Part shown: positions 22,213-35,600 of the stretch, piece after piece | How the letters are laid out: the number at the start of each line of letters is the position of its first letter | Numbering within the stretch: position 1 is the first letter of the stretch | Assembly (NCBI RefSeq): GCF_018812025.1 | Contig: NC_063054.1 | Coordinates: forward strand, 40,187,396 to 40,251,395 | Direction: 5' to 3' | Source: Megalobrama amblycephala | Taxonomy: Eukaryota > Chordata > Actinopteri > Cypriniformes > Xenocyprididae | DNA length: 64,000 nucleotides | The notes under the pieces: model-generated | Database searches by the model: none | The model's input: only the letters and a program-made list of their open reading frames with translations | Told to the model about the DNA's origin: nothing | Position numbers and translations under genes: made by a program

Positions 22213-22275
22213 TCAGTTCCAGGTGTAGCGGTTTGGTGGTAGAGGAAACGCATTACCCCGTCCAGAATTATACCC
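22213..22275 (-). CDS. xrn2: xrn2 exon 31 (terminal)
   Basis: Residues 939-958, [20 protein letters not shown], then TGA at 22215-22213. The R-Y-x-W-N end matches vertebrate XRN2. Confidence 0.95.
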   Translation of the reverse strand, partial: GYNSGRGNAFPLPPNRYTWN

Positions 22276-22930
22276 CTGAAAGACAAGCAGAGGTTTCCAT
22301 GAGCATGGAGACCAATTTATGAGGTTTTATTTTATCATCAAGTGATCAGGAGTTGTTCAGACCTGCCGTTGTTGTCCACCTCTCCAGCCGCCTCCTCCTC
22401 CTCCTCCTCCTCCTCCTCCTCCTCGTCCTCTCTGCTGGTTCTGCTGGTACGCAGTGCCCTGAGACTGCATGGACTGATCCCAACTCCTATCCTGGAACCT
22501 GTGGAGGACAAACAATGGGCACATTAAACACTCACAGAAGAAATGAAAATAAAATACACTAGAATAAAAACTACAACCTGAGGAGTAATAATAAAAAAAA
22601 ACAACAACAACAAAAAAACCAAAAAACAAAACGAAACACCCTGATAAATTAATACAGGTATTAAGTTATTAATAAAGGTAAAGGTAAATAAAAGGTACAT
22701 TACTGTTCAAAAGTTTGTTTTTTTTGTAAAAGAAATTAACACTTATTCAGCAAGGATGCATGAAACTGATTAAAGTGACAGTAATTATAATTACTCAACA
22801 TTATAATGTTACTAGTGCTGTCAAATGATTAATCATCCAAAATAAAAGTTTGTTTAAATAATGCGTGTACTGTGTATATTTACTATGTATATATTTAACA
22901 AAACACAAAATAATTATATATTTATGAGTA

Positions 22931-22996
<66 letters not shown>

Positions 22997-25900
22997 TACA
23001 CACACATTTAAATTAGGGATGCACAATATATCGGTATTGGCCGATATATGTTCATTTTTTAATATCTTTATCGGCCCGATAAGAAAATTTGTCCGATATA
23101 TTAAAGCTGATAAATAATGGATTATTTCCTTCAGCTGAGACGCTTCAGATGCTCACGGTTCACCATGATTGTTTTTGAATTGCTTGAAATATGATTGAAA
23201 ATTACTGTGCAACATGTGCAGCGCAAGTCTGTCATATAGGCTGCATAAACTTGTAATGAGAACATTATAATTGTGTGCTTGGGACATGGCTTTTAATGGT
23301 GAAACTTTTTTTGTAAATCAGGCTCTCAAAAATTATATAAAAATTTGGATCGAGTTTTATCTGCAAATATCGGTTATCGGCTTTCAAATGTAAAGAATTA
23401 TCGGTATCACATGAAAATTTCATTTTGGTGCATTCCTCATTTAAAACTTATTTTGGATGCGATTAATCGTTTGACAGCACTAAAAAAAAACCTTCAAATA
23501 AATGCTGTTCTTTTTAACTTTCTATTAAAATCAAAGAATCCTGAAAAATAAAATGCATAATTTCCACAAAATATGAAGCAGCACAACTGTTTAACATTGA
23601 TAATAATCAGAAATGTTTCTTGAACAGCAAAATCAGCATATTAGAATGATTTCTGAAGGATCATGTGACACTGAAGAAACTGATGCTGAATGATGATGAA
23701 ATTTCAGCTTTGATCACAGGAATAAATTACATTTTACAATATATTCAAACAGAAAACAGTTCTTTTAAATCGCTATTTCACAAAATTTTTGATCAAATAA
23801 ATGCAGGCTTGGTGAGCAGAAGAGACTTAGAAAGTCTCCAAATATTGAAAGATAGTGTACTAGTTTAACTATATTATAGATATTTCTACAGTTTTCTTAA
23901 AGGCTCGGATAATCAAATTTTTAACATTCACTTATATTTTCTGTGTTTTTCCCCTCTAGACATGAGAAAAACCTAATCTTTCATTGTATCATTTGAAAAT
24001 ACAAAAAGCTCAAGCAGTACAAATAAAGAGATTTCAGCTCAGGGCGTTCAAGCAGCATTTTGAAATGCAAAGTCCAGTTCATTCTTTGATTTCCACTTCA
24101 CTCCTCCGCATCAAAACTAAAGTCTCCTGAACGCTACGAATAACACGGCAGTAACCAGCGCTCGACCACAAAACCGGCTCACCTACCCACGCCTCCCAAA
24201 CATCTATCGGTCTCTAAAGCAGCGATCGGGAAAGACCAGCATCCCTCATTACTGACGCAGGTCACAATCTTCCTGAGGAATCCATAATCCCTCCTCCAGG
24301 TTCATTCGGCTCCGTCCCGGACGGTTAAAGAAACTCTGCTCTAATAACTACTGACCTAAGGTGACACAGGGCCACAATGGGCTGCCGGGCCTAAAAAGTT
24401 GAACCAAAAGAAGCTGATTAGTCCCTGAAGTGGTCTGGAGCCAGAATCAATGGCGGCTCTGTGCGGCCCCTGCGCACAAGAGACAGAGAACTGCAACCGC
24501 ATTAGTGCAGCCTCATTAAGCCCTGCAAACCTCTTTACGAGAACATTTGTTTAGTGCGCAGAGAAACTAATTCCAATCCGGCCCCCCCAGGAAGAACATC
24601 AATAACTCGTATCCTACACAGGAAGGGAGGAAGAGGTAACCGGAGTCCGTTTGTTGTTTCGGATTCTTGTATTCATGAAGACACGTATAACGCAGACTGT
24701 CACAGGTGCATTGTGGGAACACCTTGCAATAACCTTCAGGACTGAATATATGTGGCCATGAGTAAAGAGAAAACATCTTACCTGTTATGCATTGTGGTCA
24801 TCGCTGGAGGCTGTCTGGAATCTGTGAAGATGAAAACAGGTGATCAGAGTTTTATTTGTGGCAGTCCCAGTACAGAACATGTGCGCATCTGCGATCCAGA
24901 CATGAAGCATTCCTCAAATCATGCGTCTTGAGGTGTGGTTTTACTTTTTCAAATGGTCAGACAATTTTCACCCCAGATTTTTAGGACACAGCCTACAGAA
25001 CCCCATAGCAACCACTAGAATACCTTAGCAACTGCACAGCACCTTAGAAACACCCTGGCAACCACATGGAACACCCCAACAACCAATAGAATACCTTAGC
25101 AACTGCATAGCAATGCTAAAAAAAACACTGAAAAACACAGTAATACTTTACAACAAGGTTCTATTAGTTAACATTAATGCATTAACTAACAATGAGCAAT
25201 ACATTTAAAAGTATTTATCTCAATTAATATAACAAACAATGAACAGTTTTAGTGTTAATGTTTGCGCAGATCCATTAAACAAAGTTTAAGGAACACCCTG
25301 GCAAGCAACCAATAGAACACCTCAGTAAAAGCATAACAAAAAACACCTTAGCAACACCCTAGTAACCACTATAAAACTCTGCTAAATGAAAGAAGCATTC
25401 ACTAACAACCACTGACACACCTTAGTAACCCCTAAGCAAGCACTAAAATATCATAGCTATTACATAGCAGCACCAACAACCACTGAAACACCTTAGTAAC
25501 ACCCTAGCAACCACTAAAATACCATAGCTATCACATAGCAGCACCAACAACCACTGAAACACCTTAGTAAGGCCCTAACAACCACTAAAACACCATAGCT
25601 TCCACAGAGCAGCACCAACAACCACCGAAACACCTTAGTAACACCCTAGCAACCACTAAGCAGCACTAACAACCACTGAAACACCTGAGAAACCACTATA
25701 AAGCACTGCTAAATAAGAATTCACCAACAACCACTAAAAAACCTTAGTAATGCCCTAGCAACCACTAATATACCATAGCTACCACAGAGCAGCACTAAAG
25801 ACCACTGAAACACCTTAGTAAGGCCCTAGCAATCACTAAAATACCATAGCAGCACTAACCACTGAAATACCTTAGTTATGCCCCAGACCCACTATAAAAC

Positions 25901-28191
25901 TCTGCTAAATAAAATAAGCATTCACCAACAACCACTGAAACACCTTAGTAATGCCCTAGCAACCACTAAAATACCATTGCTATCACATAGAAGCACTAAC
26001 AACCACTGAAACACCTTAGTTACGCCCTAGCAACCACTAAAATACCATAGCTATCACATAGCAGCACCAACAACCACTGAAACACCATAGTAAGGCCCTA
26101 GCAACAACTAAAACACCATAGTTACCACAGAGCAGCGCCAACAACCACCGAAACACCTTAGTAACGCCCTAGCAACCACTAAAATACCATAGCTATCACA
26201 CAGCAGCACCAACAACCACTGAAACACCTGAGAAACCACTATAAAGCACTGCTAAATAAGCATTCACCAACAACCACTAAAACACCTTAGTAATGCCCTA
26301 GCAACCACTAAAATACCATAGCTACCACAGAGCAGCACTAAAGACCACTGAAACACCTTAGTAATGCCCTAGCAACCACTAAAATACCATAGCTACCACA
26401 GAGCAGCACTAAAGACCACTGAAACACCTTAGTAATGCCCTAGCAACCACTAAAATACCATAGCTACCACAGAGCAGCACTAAAGACCACTGAAACACCT
26501 TAGTGAATGCTTATTTTAACACAGCTTTATAGTGGTTTCTATGGTGTTTCCGTGGTTGTTAGTGAATGCTTAATTAGCACAGTTTTATTGTGGTTTCTAA
26601 GGCTTTACTAACAACCACTGAAACACCTTAGTAACACCCTAGCAACCACTAAAATACCATAGCTATCACATAGCAGCACCAACAACCACTGAAACACCAT
26701 AGTAAGGCCCTAGCAACAACTAAAACACCATAGTTACCACAGAGCAGCGCCAACAACCACCGAAACACCTTAGTAACGCCCTAGCAACCACTAAAATACC
26801 ATAGCTATCACACAGCAGCACCAACAACCACTGAAACACCTGAGAAACCACTATAAAGCACTGCTAAATAAGCATTCACCAACAACCACTAAAACACCTT
26901 AGTAATGCCCTAGCAACCACTAAAATACCATAGCTACCACAGAGCAGCACTAAAGACCACTGAAACACCTTAGTGAATGCTTATTTTATTTAACAGTTTT
27001 ATAGTGGTTTCTATGGCGTTTCCGTGGTTGTTAGTGAATGCTTAATTAGCACAGTTTTATTGTGGTTTCTAAGGCTTTACTAACAACCACTGAAACACCT
27101 TAGTAATGCCCTAGCAACCACTAAAATACCATAGCTACCACAGAGCAGCACTAAAGACCACTGAAACACCTTAGTGAATGCTTATTTTAACACAGCTTTA
27201 TAGTGGTTTCTATGGTGTTTCCGTGGTTGTTAGTGAATGCTTAATTAGCACAGTTTTATTGTGGTTTCTAAGGCTTTACTAACAACCACTGAAACACCTT
27301 AGTAACACCCTAGCAACCACTAAAACACCATAGCTATCACACTGCAGCACTAACAACCACTGACACAACCTAGCAACCACTAGCATACCATAGAAACCAC
27401 TTAACAGCACTCAAAACCCCTTAGAAACATCCTGGCAACCAACTGGAACACCTTAGAAACCACAAAGCGGCACTAAAACACATTAGGACACCCTGTTAAG
27501 CACCCATAAAACCCTAACATTCTTGTATCAATTTTGGATGGGCAAGCACCACTCACAATATAATAAATGTAGTTTCAATTCAATTTGTGCGCTTTAATGT
27601 GGAACCTTGAATCGAAAACTACAATGATTTTCTGAAGGAGGTGCCACAACTGGCTAAACAGGATAATATTTCAAATGCTACATAAAAACACTTTTGAATG
27701 GGAAGTTATTAAAATGAAATTGATCAAATTCACTGACATTAAGCAGCATTTTCAGGAAGGAAAACAAACCAAAACAACTACCACTAAAAACCAAGCTACA
27801 GTGAACAAATAAATGAACTGAATAGAATTCATTAACCTAATTTGTATCAGCTTCTAACTTCAGGGGAAACAGTTTCAGAGATGAAGTGAATCGTGTTGTT
27901 CAGTAATATGAACAAGATTTAGTGTTGGGGGGTGGGGGACGTCAAAAGTGGCACATTTGCATTTCTTCCCGTGCTAAATGAAATAAGCATTCATCAGCCG
28001 GCGCTGCGGCGAGCTCAAGTGCTCTAGTTCCAGCGCTGCAGGTCCTTCACAAAGACAGACTTTAAAAAAAGTAGCAAGCAGCTTCTTTCCTGATCCGCCG
28101 TTGCCAAGGCGATCACCAGCTGCGGGGCTCCGAGCTGTTTGTTTTATAGGGGCAGGAGCAGAGATGAGTGTGAGTGTGAGTGTGTGTGTGT

Positions 28192-28236
<45 letters not shown>

Positions 28237-29343
28237 AGAGAGAGGGACAAAGACAAGAACTTCAGCCCAAAAGAAAAAGCTGTCATTTACAAATGTAGGC
28301 TTGAAGGTGGAGCAAAGACGGAAAGAAAAAAAAATGATTCCCCGTTTGGAAGCCAACAGGATTTTACGGCTTTAAAAATAATGACCTAGGTGAATGACCT
28401 GGAATATAACAACTGCATTTATAGTAAATGTACTTACAATTACTAGCTATGGATGTGGCAAGCACAGAGAGGGCTTTAAAGGGTCGTGAAACCCTAAAAC
28501 ATTTGAGATGTTAACAGATATGTACAGGTTTGCACATCAATTAAAACAATAGCATTTGTTGTTTATTTTTCAGCGCCATTTCGTTCTTCTGAAAAGTGTG
28601 TGTGTGTGTTATTTCGGAGTGGTGACTGCCTGCCGTGGCTGGAGAGCACGCGTCTACGTCATCAGTTTCTGAGCTTTTATTCATGAGGATGAACTCTTAT
28701 AATCAGGGCTTGGCATTATCTTTTTTGCTTAGTCACTGTGGCTAGTGGTTTTCCAAAGTTACTAGCCACTCAGCACTTTCACTGGCTACAATTTTGACAG
28801 ATACCATGGAGAAAAACTGCCGTATAGATATTTTTAATCTCTCATAATTTGGCAGCATGTATATTAGGCTGCTGTCACTTTAAGGCCTGATGCACGGATC
28901 CATTATACTGTTACACATGTGTTTTCTTTTCTCTAATCTTTACATTCATTTAAAGCGACTGACTGTGTTTACGTGAATACTCGCCAAGTTTTTGACATTA
29001 TTTTGTGTGTATTTGGCAGTTTAAGTGCAATAAGCACCAAAAAATAACTATTTAGTATTGAGAGGCGGCCTTATGTGTGCGTACTTTGGGTGTGAGAACA
29101 AAATCTGTGGGAATGAGTAAAATTATGCACAACATGCGCAATCCCAGGCTGAAATTCAAGCCCTGTAACACCAACAATATTAATCCGAAGCAAATGAAAG
29201 GAGTGAGTGAGGGGAGGCGGGTCTGTGTGTCAACTCTGTCGGTGAGATGACAGACAGAAAGAGTAGCTGGTATCATGTATGTATTCTGCGGAAAATGAGT
29301 ATTGGAAGTGTTTCAGATATTTCAGTATCGATATGTACTGAGA

Positions 29344-29375
<32 letters not shown>

Positions 29376-32300
29376 ACAATATTTTTGACACTACATTGCA
29401 CGTTTTTTTAAAATTTATTTCAGATGCCTTTTTAAAAGACAATTGAAAAATGTATATATATTATATATAAAATTCAACCCACCAAAGTGTCTAGTAGGAG
29501 TGACTGCGTTACACGCCACTGCTGAAACACACCCGCATTTTGAGGGTTGGCGGGTGTTAATGTCAAGCCCTGCTTATAATCCAATCACTGTGCTGTATTA
29601 GGCATGAGATTGCATTGCAGCAGAGAATTCAAATGTCACAAAAGACTGTTTCAGCACTGTTCGTTCAGATACATGCGTCATAAGTGTATGTTTCCTCAGT
29701 ACAGTAGCATAAAAGTGTTGTTTGCATTTTCTCCATGATGCTGTCAGAGCTGGAGTTTGACTACCAAGAGTTTACTACTAGTAGTTTGACTACTAAGAGT
29801 TTAACAACACTTGTAACACGCATCACAGTTCATATCTGGACTTGAGCAAGCGTGTTTCAAGTTGTGGACATATTTCTTATACTCTAGTGCTCCAAACAAG
29901 AACTAGCACAGTGTATGTGCACATATTTCATTAAGTCTCCTTCAAATGAAGTGTGCAAATAAAACCACTGATAAAGAGGTACATCTGATCACAAAAGCGA
30001 CGACACAAATTATTCTGATACTCACAAGACAATGGTGCTCTCCAAGGTTTTTGGGAGTTTGTTGTCATAGGGTTATATTTTTAAAATAAAAGGTGCCCCC
30101 AACTAGATTTGTTTTGTTTTTTCCCCTCTGCTCATATTTTAATATTCATTTGTCTGTATAATGAGCGTGTTGTAGATCTGTGTTTTATTGGTTGTTGTCT
30201 CCTCTCTTCCCACCATCTACACACCCACAGCTTTCCACAGTCAATTCTGGAGGTCTTTTTCAAATCTGAGGTGTAAACGACCAGTGCTAAAATGGGGGTT
30301 TCGTGAAACTTTAAAAGCAGTTATATGTTTAAGTTGTATAAATCATCATTTGAGTAAGTAAACTTTATTAACCCCCTGGAGTCGTATGGATTACTTTAAT
30401 GATGGATGGATGCACTTTTTTGGATTCCAAAATCAGGATCGCCATTCACTACCATTATAAAGCTGGAAGAGCAAGGATATTTTTTTTTAAAAGGTGCCCT
30501 AGAACCAGTTTTTACAAGATGTAATACAAGTCTAAGGTGTCCCCTGAATGTGTCTGTGAAGTTTCAGCTCAAAATACCCCATAGATTTTTTTAAAATAAT
30601 TTTTTTAACTGCCTATTTTGGGGCATCATTAACTATGCACCGATTCAGGCTGCGGCCCCTTTAAATCACGCGCTCACAGTACAAGTGCTTGAATTGGTCG
30701 TAATGGAGATGTAAAGTTGGAAATGACTTCACAGAGAATGTTACCAAACGTTTATAAATGACATAAGTCTTAAATTACCATAATATTGTTTTACTTTTGC
30801 ATATTTCAGCTGCAATGTCTTGCCCCATTGACACCTACTGTATATGCATTTCTATAAAAAACAGGACGAGACCAAAATTTTCTGTGGTGATCAACAACAT
30901 GCAACAGATGCTGTCAGATGTCCTAGACATTTAATTTGGCAGGCAATAAACACCTCCAAAAATCCAGTGTGAGATCTAATGACCAAAGAGAGAGAGAGAG
31001 AGAGAGAAGCCAGACCACCCACTTACACCTCCATTATCAAGCACTAATTCATCCCAGCTCATCTCACAACCAGTCAAACGAAAGACAAAATTACAGCCAA
31101 TTCATCCTGCTCTCAATAAACACTGACTGCAGTCCACACACTGAATGTTGGGAAGTTAAAGCCAGTTGACACAAAGCCCAAATAGGATTACGCATTAAAA
31201 ACACAACAGTAAACGGTGTTCTCATTAACTTAACACAGGGATTACATCGTCCCAGAGCGCAGACGTACACACAGATGGACCCTGATCTCTGTAATGAGCC
31301 TGTAATGAACCTCTACAATACAGCTTATCAATATCCATAGAATGAAGACCACAGGACTGTAATACACTAGTTGGTCCTTTAGCACCAGCTGTTTTGATTA
31401 GGGTTAACAAAAGGCTTCGGCGCGTCTCGGGAACTCTGCATTGAGCCGACACCGCAGGAGGGAGAGGGAGAAGGACAGCGAGCTGGGAAAAGTTAACGAG
31501 GATTTGCGCTCTGGCAGACAGACACACTCCACTAGAGAAACAAATCACCAGCAATGCGACTACCCGACTGACAAAAGTGTTAAATTTCAGAAAACTCATT
31601 TTTAGGTGGAACACAAAAGGAGATGTTTGGGGAAATGCTCATGCTGCTCTATTCAATGAAAGTGAATAGAGACTGTGGCTGTTTTAGCTCCAAGGACAAA
31701 TTAAAGCACCATACATAGGGCCCTATAATTTCCGCGATCACGGAATCGCGGAATCCAGTCACAAAAACGGAATTTACTATATAACGCGGAATGTCACGGA
31801 ATTTGTCAAATTTTTGATGAATGAATTAAAAGCAGGTCAGTACACGTAAATTAAATCGCAATATAGACTAGTGTTTGAATATTAAACTGCAAAAAAGACT
31901 ATTTAAACATGAATCCTGCATGCCTGTGTGACTCTGAAATGAATGATGCGGAAGCGCAGTTTCATTTACCTCATACACAATCGTGCGGGCGCACGCACGC
32001 TGAAGCACGTGTGACGCTCGCGGTGTTTTCGTCCTCTGTCGCCTCACTATATGAACGCACAAATTCATCTCAGAGCTGCTCTGAAAGTCACTTCATCAGC
32101 ATTTAACCACTTCGTTTGAGAAAACTACCATCATAAACACAAAGGTCAAAGAAACTCAAAGCTCTAGGCAAACCGTCAAAATAAAAGCTCGATTTAACTT
32201 GACAAACATTACTGTTGTACAGTAGAATTTAGATAATTTAATAATAAATTATTAAAATATATTTTTAAACAATCTCAGTGTTTCTTCCATGTTTTAATTT

Positions 32301-32634
32301 TAACAGTAAAGCTCTGTTGTGCAGCACATTGTTTGACAAAAAAAGTTTAATTTCATGATTAAAAGATAAATTAAATGGTATGCGTTCATTTGATTGCCAG
32401 AAAAATTTAAATACACAACAGAACTTCTGAAGAAGAAAAAACAAACAAACAAAAAAACAAAAAAACAAAAAACAAAAATAATTAATTAATATTGTTGTTT
32501 TTAAAAATTCAATTAATTAGACATGCTTTTTGATTATTAAAATGGAATTAAACCAATAAAATGGAATCCAGAAAACAGAATTTGGTAAAAATAAAATTTG
32601 AGGGGAAAGAATAAAAAGTTTATCATAGGGCCCT

Positions 32635-32666
<32 letters not shown>

Positions 32667-35600
32667 TTTTTTTGTTAAACTTTTATTAAATTGTTGGCAA
32701 ATTGGACAAGATTCATTATTTCAATAAATTAGACATGCTTTTTGATTACTAAAATTTAATTTAACCATTAAAATGGAGTCAAAAAATAAATAAAACGGAA
32801 AAAAAACGGAATCCAGAAAAATTAAAACGGAAAAAACGGAATTTGGGAAAAAATAAAACAGAATTTGGGAAACAATAAAACGGATTTTATAGGGCCCTAC
32901 ATACAAACTATACTTAAACATAAAAGCTAAACTTGACTTGTATACTACATACTGAAGTTGTATGGCTGCTCAACTATAGCAAATATCATAATAGATTATT
33001 TTTGGTCAATATTGAAATCACGATTATTTAATACGATTTTTGTTGGGTGATATGATCAAAGTCTGATCGTACATGATACGAGTCATTTTAAGTAGTGAAA
33101 TGTAACAATTAGGCCGCGTGTTCTCTAAAGCGTTTTTAGCCAGCTGAAAATGCCTAGCTATGGCCGCTTGAGAGCGCTTTGGCAGCACAGCATTTTTTTT
33201 TTTCAGTTAAGACGCTTTGCTTGCTATGATACGAAATATCAGTGAAAGTGTTACTAGGATCTAATTTCACAGATAGTTTGTTCCTGTATAAAAAAAGTCG
33301 ATACAATGTAAAGTATTTGCTCTGGCTCTTGTTTTAAAGGTGCCATCGAATTGAAAATTTAATTTACCTCGGCATAGTTAAATAACAAGAGTTCAGTACA
33401 TGGAAATGACATACAGTGAGTCTCAAACTCCATTTTTTCCCCCTTCTTATATAAATCTCATTTGTTTAAAAGACCTCCGAAGAACAGGCGAATCTCAACA
33501 TAACACCGACTGTTACATAACAGTCGGGATCATTAATATGTACGCCCCCAATATTTGCATATGCCAGCCAATGTTCAAGGCATTAGACAAGGGCAGCCAG
33601 TGTTAACGTCTGGATCTGTGCACAGCTGAATCATCAGACTAGGTAAGCAAGCAAGAACAATAGCGAAAAATGGCAGATGGAGCAATAATAACTGACATGA
33701 TCCATGATAACATGATATTTTTAGTGATATTTGTAAATTGTCTTTCTAAATGTTTCATTAGCATGTTGCTAATGTACTGTTAAATGAGGTTAAAGTTACC
33801 ATCGTTTCTTACTGTATTCACGGAGACAAGAGCCGTCGCTATTTTCATTATTAAACACTTGCAGTCTGTATAATTCATAAACACAACTTCATTCTTTATA
33901 AATCTCTCCAACAGTGTAGCATTAGCCGTTAGCCATGGAGCACCATCAAACTCATTCAGAATCAAATGTAAACATCCAAATAAATACCATACTTACGCAA
34001 TTAGACATGCTGCATGACGAACACTTTGTAAAGATCCATTTTGAGGGTTATATTAGCTGTGTGAACTTTGTTTATGCAATGATAGAGTCGAGAGCTCGGG
34101 AGGGGGGGAGAGCACGAGCAATTAAAGGGGCCGCAGCCTGAATCGGCGCATTTCTAATTATGCCTCAAAATAGGCAGTTAAAAAAAATTAATTAAAAAAA
34201 ATCATCTATGGGGTATTTTGAGCTGCAACTTCACAGATACATTCAGGGGACACCTTAGACTTATATTACATCTTGTAAAAAAACGTTCGATGGCACCTTT
34301 AAGTTCATTTGTTCAGTTATTATGCTTGTTGTCATCCGTTGATGTTGTGCAAGCAGAATGTGGCGGTCATTCGGTGTTGCATTTGTCCCGCCCCTACTCC
34401 ACTGTGATTGGACAGCTGGCTGTGACAGTGATGGGTGCAGCATTTTACCCAAAGTTGAACCTTCTTCAACTCTCAGCAACCGGTAAAAAAAATGCCAAGC
34501 GCTTCAGCGTGAAATAGACGCTCAGCACCTCGTTACACTCCTGGCAATTGGAAAAATAAGCTAGCAGCAGGAAAAACGCTTTGGTGGACCTTATCGAACA
34601 GAACAAAATTACAAATTAAAGAAAATCGTAGTGTTTTAAGTTTTTCAGGAAGGTGTACTAATGGTGGTTTTCAAAAAAGTAACCTACAACAAAAAATTGA
34701 ATAATCAAATGTAAGATAACACTGCATAGTCTTACTGTACGTATTAAATATAGATAAATCCTTATTAAAGCCACTTAAGTTATTCTGTCAAGATCAGTGA
34801 GTGAGATTTGTTGTTTGATTATCATTAATGACAGACTACAGCAGGTTTATTATTAGGTGCAAGGATCCAATATACTGGTACACACATTTTCTTTCTCAAG
34901 TGTGCACATATGGATTTGGAGCAACATAAGAACAGTTCACCCATAAATTCACACTCTCACTACTAAATTCACTAACAAAAAAAAAGAAAAGGAAAAGAAA
35001 AGGCCGAATTAAATATCAAAAACAAAAACAGAAGATGCAGGCAAAAATCCTGAATCTTTACTAGTCAGGTGCACACTGTATGATTTATAAAAGTCTAGTT
35101 GTCAGACTGTACGAACATGATCCTCATGTCACACTGTGGGATCTCAGTTGCCATTCATGTCAGACTGAACGGCAGTCAAGACGCATTAAACAGATGCAGG
35201 AAAGAAGACTCGTCTGGAGTTTTACCTCATAAATCTGTGACATGTTCTGTGACTGAGCTGCATTACATGCGGGATAGAAATGGTGGCTAGCCAGCAAAAA
35301 CGATGTGTGTCGAGCAAGTGATGGTTTGTTTTTGTCTCACTAATTGCGTCATCAGGTTCGGCACTCCTATTGGTTTCTGATTTGACGGTTGTCATAGGAG
35401 AAGCCACACTGCAGGACTGTGTGTTAAATTTTCTGAGACCGGGAGAATTTTGTCTGAGGCAAAATTTGATTGCAATGGTCATTAATCAGCTGTCGGTGAA
35501 CAAGTCAAACTAACGATGAAAGACTTCAGATTTTGGCCTAGGATCAGAAGAATCATTTAGGATTCTCAACATTCATCTCAGATGGCCAAATTGCACAGCG

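Larger units (their letters stand above)
22703..23850. mobile_element. Common fish repeat split by a nested element
   Basis: Outer repeat begins near 22703 (TACTGTTCAAAAGTTTG) and resumes at about 23483 with AAATAAATGCTGTTC, running through the motif GAAGGATCATGTGACACTGA near 23656-23675 to about 23850. Another part of the same family, in the opposite direction, is at 46010-46402. Interrupted by 22813-23482. Confidence 0.75.

Noticed and set aside
25001..27520. CRISPR-like regular repeats
   Set aside because: Units are contiguous tandem copies without unique spacers, in an intron of a vertebrate gene; a minisatellite.
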